A stretch of DNA of 8,966 bases, taken from contig JBJSXI010000012.1 of the NCBI GenBank assembly GCA_046086305.1, positions 1 to 8,966 on the forward strand, read 5' to 3'. Position numbers and translations under genes: made by a program. The first letter of the stretch is position 1. The number at the start of each line of letters is the position of its first letter. This document shows, piece by piece, positions 5,803 to 8,966 of the stretch. Below the pieces are notes generated by a model. That model was not told where the DNA came from. It saw only the letters and a program-made list of their open reading frames with translations, and did no database searches. This DNA comes from UBA668 sp046086305. GTDB taxonomy: Bacteria > Actinomycetota > Acidimicrobiia > Acidimicrobiales > Ilumatobacteraceae.

Positions 5803-5808
5803 ACGTTA
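5803..5808 (-). promoter_or_regulatory. Candidate leaderless -10 (TAACGT) for the acyltransferase-DUF1295 operon
   Basis: TAACGT fits TANNNT and ends 6 nt before the ATG at 5796. It lies in the 31-bp gap after the LLM oxidoreductase gene on the same strand. It suggests that the acyltransferase operon has its own leaderless transcript as well as any read-through. Confidence 0.45.
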
Positions 5809-5827
5809 GCGGGCGTATCGGTGGAGC

Positions 5828-6685
5828 TCAGCCGTTGAACTCCGTCACGAGTGACGCGTAACGGTCCATGGTCGCGAGTGCTGCGTCGCGATCGAGCGGT
5901 GGGAGCCCCAGCGCGACGAACGACGCGCCGATGTTGCGCAGGTGAGCGAGGTGATCAGCGTCGGGTCGTGGACCGAACACGCCGAGTTGCAGGGTCGAGG
6001 GGTCGCGGCCCGCCTCGGCCGCCATCCGCTGCAGCTCGAGCCAGCTCGTCTCGATCTCGAATCGTCCCTCGATGGGCATCCACGCATCGCCGTACTCGAC
6101 GATGTGGCGGAAGTGGAGTGGTGTGGGGGATGCACCGATGACGATCGGCGGATGGGGCTGCTGGATGGGCTTGGGCCACGCCCAACTCTTCTCGAATCGC
6201 ACGAACTCGCCGTCGAAGGACGCCTCGTCCTCGGTCCACAGTGCCTTGCAGGCGAGGATCTTCTCGCGGACTAGCGCACGACGGCGGGTGACATCGACCC
6301 CGTGTGATGCCATCTCCTCATGGTTCCAGCCGTAGCCAACCCCGAACATCACGCGGCCCCCGGAGATCACATCGAGCGAGGCAACCTCCTTGGCCAGCCA
6401 CAGTGGATCGCGTTGGGCGACGAGGGTGATGCCGGTACCGAGGCGCAGGTGCTCGGTGACGGCAGCGATTGCGGCGAGCGCGATGAACTGATCGTGGGTG
6501 CGCCAGTACTCCTCGGGGAGCGGCGGCGCTCCTTCGCGCCCACCCCACGGCGTGCGCCGGCTCACAGGAATGTGCGAGTGCTCGGGGAACCACAGTGCGT
6601 CGAAGCCGCGGGCCTCTGCCTCACGGCCGAGTTCGACGGGCTGAATCCCACGGTCGGTGGGGAAGATGACGAGGCCGAGGCGCAT
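5828..6685 (-). CDS. LLM-class (luciferase-like) oxidoreductase, probably F420-dependent
   Basis: Taken from the ATG at 6685, the protein has 285 residues and begins MRLGLVIFPTDRG, the usual first beta-strand of the luciferase-like TIM barrel. Family hallmarks follow: EAEARGFDALWFPEHSHIP, then LRLGTGITLVAQRDPLWLAK, then DVISGGRVMFGVGYGWNHEE, and later HPPIVIGASP and YGDAWMPIEG. The GTGI and VGYGWNHEE patterns are those of the Rv2161c-like group of F420-dependent LLM proteins. Such enzymes transfer hydride from reduced F420 to a substrate that cannot be predicted here; FMN use is the alternative. I reject the longer in-frame start at 6766 because it adds a Ser/Pro/His/Gly tail foreign to the family and overlaps the start of the divergent desaturase. 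TAGTGT lies 7 nt before the chosen ATG. The gene is followed after 31 bp by the acyltransferase operon on the same strand. Confidence 0.88.
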   Translation of the reverse strand: MRLGLVIFPTDRGIQPVELGREAEARGFDALWFPEHSHIPVSRRTPWGGREGAPPLPEEYWRTHDQFIALAAIAAVTEHLRLGTGITLVAQRDPLWLAKEVASLDVISGGRVMFGVGYGWNHEEMASHGVDVTRRRALVREKILACKALWTEDEASFDGEFVRFEKSWAWPKPIQQPHPPIVIGASPTPLHFRHIVEYGDAWMPIEGRFEIETSWLELQRMAAEAGRDPSTLQLGVFGPRPDADHLAHLRNIGASFVALGLPPLDRDAALATMDRYASLVTEFNG

Positions 6686-6692
6686 GGAGGCG

Positions 6693-6698
6693 ACACTA
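6693..6698 (-). promoter_or_regulatory. Candidate leaderless -10 (TAGTGT) for the LLM oxidoreductase gene
   Basis: TAGTGT on the minus strand fits TANNNT and ends 7 nt before the ATG at 6685. No Shine-Dalgarno lies between. It shares the 79-bp divergent region 6686-6764 with the desaturase promoter, the two -10 elements being about 55 bp apart. Confidence 0.45.
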
Positions 6699-6752
6699 AC
6701 GCCGTTGCAGAGGTGGGCCGAATGGTGCGGACCGCCCGGCGACGGAGCGGAG

Positions 6753-6758
6753 TATGGT
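6753..6758 (+). promoter_or_regulatory. Candidate leaderless -10 (TATGGT) for the desaturase gene
   Basis: TATGGT fits TANNNT and ends 6 nt before the ATG at 6765. GGAG at 6749-6752 is 12 nt from the ATG, further than a normal Shine-Dalgarno, and GGTGA at 6756-6760 is a weak alternative. A leaderless transcript is the favoured reading. No clear -35 is seen. Confidence 0.45.
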
Positions 6759-6764
6759 GACGCC

Positions 6765-7787
6765 ATGCCGACCGAGATGACCGAGCGTGAGTTGCTCCAC
6801 GAGCTCGAACCGGTCGCCGAGCGCCTCGTCGAGCGTCATCTCGGATCGTGCAAGAGTTGGTACCCGCACGAGTACGTCCCGTGGTCGCTCGGGCGCGACT
6901 ACACCGACGACGACGCGTGGAGGGCCGAGGAAGTGCCGCTCCCCGATGAGGTGCGCAGCGCGCTGTTCGTCAACCTCCTCACCGAGGACAACCTTCCGTA
7001 CTACCTGCGCACCATCGACCGGATGTTCGGTACGTCGGGGGTGTGGCGCGAGTGGTCGCACCGCTGGGTCGCCGAAGAAGCCCGGCACGCCCAGGCCCTG
7101 CGCGATTACGCACTCGTCACGAGGGCGCTCGAGCCGCGTGCACTCGAGGACGGTCGGATGGCCCAGATGGCAGGCGGGGCCGTGCCGGAACCGGAGACGG
7201 CGATCGACGGGTTCGTCTATGTCGCAATGCAGGAACTCGCGACGCGACTGTCGCATCGCAACACCGCCAAGGCGCTGCAGGACGCGCTCGGTGATCACCC
7301 GGCGGCTGCGGCCGGCTACGAACTGCTCGGCCGCGTGGCGACCGACGAGAACTTCCACTTCCTGTTCTACCGCGACCTCACCTCGGCCGCCCTCGAGATG
7401 GCGCCGTCACTCGTGGTGCCGGCGATCGAGCGACAGGTGCGGGGTTTCGAGATGCCCGGCACAGGGATCCCCGGTTTCAAGCACCACGCAGCGGCGATCG
7501 CGCGCGCCGAGATCTACAACCTCGGTCAACATCACGACCAAGTACTCCAGCCGGTCGTCGTGAAGTGGTGGCGGATCGAAGCGCTCCAGGGTCTCAGCGC
7601 AGAGGCCGAGCAGGCTCGTGAACTGCTGCTCGCCCAGATCACCCGGCTCGGGACCGTAGCGGCGCGACTGCGGGAGCGGGCACGCCAGACGCGCGCCCGT
7701 GGGCGCGACATCCTGTCGAAGGCGCCGGCACTCGCGCCCAAGGGGCGCGGGCCGGCCGGCCGTGGCAGGGTTCCGCGCCCAACCTGA
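6765..7787 (+). CDS. Soluble acyl-ACP desaturase (diiron, DesA/stearoyl-ACP desaturase family)
   Basis: A 340-residue member of the soluble fatty acyl-ACP desaturase family, which inserts a cis double bond into ACP-bound acyl chains using O2 and a diiron centre. All six expected metal ligands are visible: E74 in LLTEDNLPYY, E105 and H108 in EEARH (104-108), E157 in MQELATRLSHRN, and E195 and H198 in DENFH (194-198). The preceding WYPHEYVPWS region (32-41) and the nearby DYTDDDAW also fit the family. It resembles mycobacterial DesA1/DesA2 more than plant enzymes, but regiospecificity cannot be read. The start at 6765 begins MPTEMTERELL; the in-frame extension to 6657 runs through the divergent LLM gene and is rejected. 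From about residue 301 the protein ends in a strongly basic tail with 11 Arg and 2 Lys, low in complexity and probably disordered. It ends 4 bp from the convergent aconitase gene. Confidence 0.92.
   Translation: MPTEMTERELLHELEPVAERLVERHLGSCKSWYPHEYVPWSLGRDYTDDDAWRAEEVPLPDEVRSALFVNLLTEDNLPYYLRTIDRMFGTSGVWREWSHRWVAEEARHAQALRDYALVTRALEPRALEDGRMAQMAGGAVPEPETAIDGFVYVAMQELATRLSHRNTAKALQDALGDHPAAAAGYELLGRVATDENFHFLFYRDLTSAALEMAPSLVVPAIERQVRGFEMPGTGIPGFKHHAAAIARAEIYNLGQHHDQVLQPVVVKWWRIEALQGLSAEAEQARELLLAQITRLGTVAARLRERARQTRARGRDILSKAPALAPKGRGPAGRGRVPRPT
7743..7780. repeat. Inverted repeat with a GGCCGGCCGGCC core at the desaturase 3' end
   Basis: GGGCGCGG (7743-7750) and CCGCGCCC (7773-7780) form an 8-bp stem. 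The interval begins with the 12-bp palindrome GGCCGGCCGGCC (7750-7761), which shares one base with the left arm. It lies inside the desaturase coding sequence, just before two convergent stops only 4 bp apart, where no room for a separate terminator exists. It could slow or terminate transcription from either side. Equally, it may be a by-product of high GC and Gly/Arg/Pro codons. Confidence 0.3.
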
Positions 7788-7791
7788 GGGG

Positions 7792-8966
7792 TTAGCGCGC
7801 GGCGTCGGCGACCTTGCGGCGCACGACGTTCAGCGCTGAGCCGGCACGGAACCACTCGACCTGCTCGTCGCTGAAGGTGTGTACGGCCTCGAAACTGTGC
7901 GTCGAGCCGTCGGGTGACACGATGCGGCACTGCACCGGACGTCCGGGCATCGGGGGCAGACCGACGACATCGATGCGGTCGTCCTCGCCGATGCGGTCGT
8001 AGGTGGTCGGATCGGCGAAGGTCAGCGGCAGCATGCCCTGCTTCTTCAGATTCGTCTCATGGATGCGGGCGAAGCTGCGAGCGAAGATGACGACGCCACC
8101 CCGAAAGCGCGGCTCCATCGCTGCATGCTCACGTGACGACCCCTCGCCGTAGTTGCGGTCGCCGATCGCGCACCAGCGGATGCCCGCCTCGCTGTAGGCG
8201 CGGGCGAGGTTCGGGAAGGTGTCGGTCCGACCATCACGGATGTCGCGTCCTTCGCCGACCGCCCCCGTGAAGGCGTTGACCGCACCGAGGAACAGGTTGC
8301 CGCTGATGTTCTCGAGATGACCGCGATAGGTGAGCCACTTGCCCGCCGCCGAGATGTGGTCGGTGGTGCACTTGCCCTGCGCCTTCATCAGCACGGGCAG
8401 GCCGAGATAGTCCGCGCCGTCCCACGCCGGGAAGGGTTCGAGCAACTGCAGACGTTCGCTCGTCGGCGACACCTCGACGACCACCGACGATCCGTCCTCG
8501 GGCGGCGGGGTGAAGGTGTTCTCACCCGGGTCGTACCCACGTGTCGGCAACACCTCGCCGACGGGTGGGTCGAGGCGCACCGTCGTGCCGTCGGGGGCCG
8601 TGAGCGATTCGGTCAGCGGATCGAAGTCGAGCCGTCCGGCGAGGGCCAGCGCCACCACGGTGTCGGGGGATGTCACGAACGACAGGGTGTTGGCCGACCC
8701 GTCGTTGCGCTTCGGGAAGTTCCGGTTGAACGAGTTGACGATGGTGTTCGGCGCACCAGTCACGCTGGCGGGGCGATCCCACTGGCCGATGCACGGTCCG
8801 CACGCATTGGCGAGCACCGTCGCACCTGCGGACTCGAACACCTCGAGCAGCCCGTCGCGCTCGAGCGTCGCGCGGACCTGCTCGGAACCCGGCGTGATCA
8901 GCAGCGGGGTGCGGACCTGCAGGCCCTGGTCGGCAGCGTGGCGCAGCACCGAGGCCGCCCGGGTGA
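7792..8966 (-). CDS. Aconitate hydratase, mitochondrial (ACO2) type, C-terminal half; runs off the right edge
   Basis: About 391 codons are visible, open to the right edge. The family length is about 750 residues, so the N-terminal half lies outside. The GTG at 8949 is an internal valine, not a start. Aconitase interconverts citrate and isocitrate through cis-aconitate in the TCA cycle using a [4Fe-4S] cluster. Two cluster cysteines are seen in NACGPCIGQWDR (codons 8800-8802 and 8791-8793); the third, in the GSCTNS motif, lies beyond the edge. Active-site arginines appear in FNRNFPKRND, the linker to the swivelling domain 4 has GKCTTDHISAAG, and the catalytic serine lies in YGEGSSREHAA (about 8125-8155). 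The end, HETNLKKQGMLPLTFADP and then EWFRAGSALN, is close to mammalian mitochondrial aconitase and unlike the longer AcnA/IRP type common in actinobacteria. The homologue was recognised from memory of the ACO2 sequence. It converges on the desaturase gene with 4 bp between stops. Confidence 0.93.
   Translation of the reverse strand, partial: TRAASVLRHAADQGLQVRTPLLITPGSEQVRATLERDGLLEVFESAGATVLANACGPCIGQWDRPASVTGAPNTIVNSFNRNFPKRNDGSANTLSFVTSPDTVVALALAGRLDFDPLTESLTAPDGTTVRLDPPVGEVLPTRGYDPGENTFTPPPEDGSSVVVEVSPTSERLQLLEPFPAWDGADYLGLPVLMKAQGKCTTDHISAAGKWLTYRGHLENISGNLFLGAVNAFTGAVGEGRDIRDGRTDTFPNLARAYSEAGIRWCAIGDRNYGEGSSREHAAMEPRFRGGVVIFARSFARIHETNLKKQGMLPLTFADPTTYDRIGEDDRIDVVGLPPMPGRPVQCRIVSPDGSTHSFEAVHTFSDEQVEWFRAGSALNVVRRKVADAAR

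Noticed and set aside
6657..6764. N-terminal extension of the desaturase to an earlier in-frame start
   Set aside because: It would run into the divergent LLM oxidoreductase gene, and the family N-terminus fits the ATG at 6765.
6686..6766. 27-residue N-terminal extension of the LLM oxidoreductase
   Set aside because: LLM proteins begin at the first barrel strand, here at 6685. The extension is low-complexity and covers the desaturase promoter and start.
6696..7358. Minus-strand open frame of 220 codons opposite the desaturase
   Set aside because: It lies antisense to a gene with all six diiron ligands and shows no recognisable motif.
8947..8949. GTG as the start of the aconitase
   Set aside because: The frame stays open to the window edge, and this position corresponds to the middle of the family, just after the region of the first cluster cysteine.
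1..8966. CRISPR arrays, insertion sequences, prophage or toxin-antitoxin genes
   Set aside because: No regularly spaced repeats, transposase, integrase or small paired genes are seen; all long frames are accounted for by housekeeping or lipid genes.

Overview
The window is GC-rich, densely packed bacterial chromosome. The gene content points to an actinobacterium: an F420-type LLM oxidoreductase, a soluble acyl-ACP desaturase, an acyl-CoA carboxylase carboxyltransferase, a HAD-acyltransferase fusion, and a C-rich-loop RNA resembling the actinobacterial 6C RNA. A deep-branching group such as Acidimicrobiia is my guess from overall flavour, not something the sequence proves. There is no sign of mobile elements, CRISPR, phage genes, tRNA or rRNA.

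Layout from left to right. 65-1408 (minus) is a carboxyltransferase subunit; 1419-2357 (minus) is a LysR-family regulator 10 bp upstream of it. 2358-2569 is the only sizeable gap. It holds a probable small RNA of about 100 nt on the plus strand (a good promoter, three hairpins each with a CCCCC loop, the last one terminator-like) and the promoter of the next gene. 2570-4006 (plus) is a HAD-IB phosphatase fused to a PlsC-type acyltransferase. It converges on a two-gene minus-strand operon: an acyltransferase (4792-5796) followed by a DUF1295 membrane protein (4013-4795), joined by an ATGA start/stop overlap. 5828-6685 (minus) is an LLM oxidoreductase, divergent from an acyl-ACP desaturase (6765-7787, plus). 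The desaturase converges with only 4 bp to spare on an aconitase of mitochondrial type (7792 to beyond the right edge, minus), whose N-terminal half lies outside the window.

Most of the genes concern lipids: two lysophospholipid-type acyltransferases, a fatty-acyl desaturase, an acyl-CoA carboxylase subunit, and a DUF1295 protein of the steroid-reductase/methyltransferase-like membrane fold. Aconitase is a separate housekeeping TCA function.

Two things stand out. First, the 6C-like RNA has three C5 loops and a promoter whose -10 is flanked by two TTCACGTG repeats and whose -35 touches a LysR-type T-N11-A site. Second, six of the seven gene starts inside the window have a TANNNT hexamer 6-8 nt upstream of the ATG, as expected for leaderless mRNAs. 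The one exception is the translationally coupled gene, which has a clear Shine-Dalgarno sequence.
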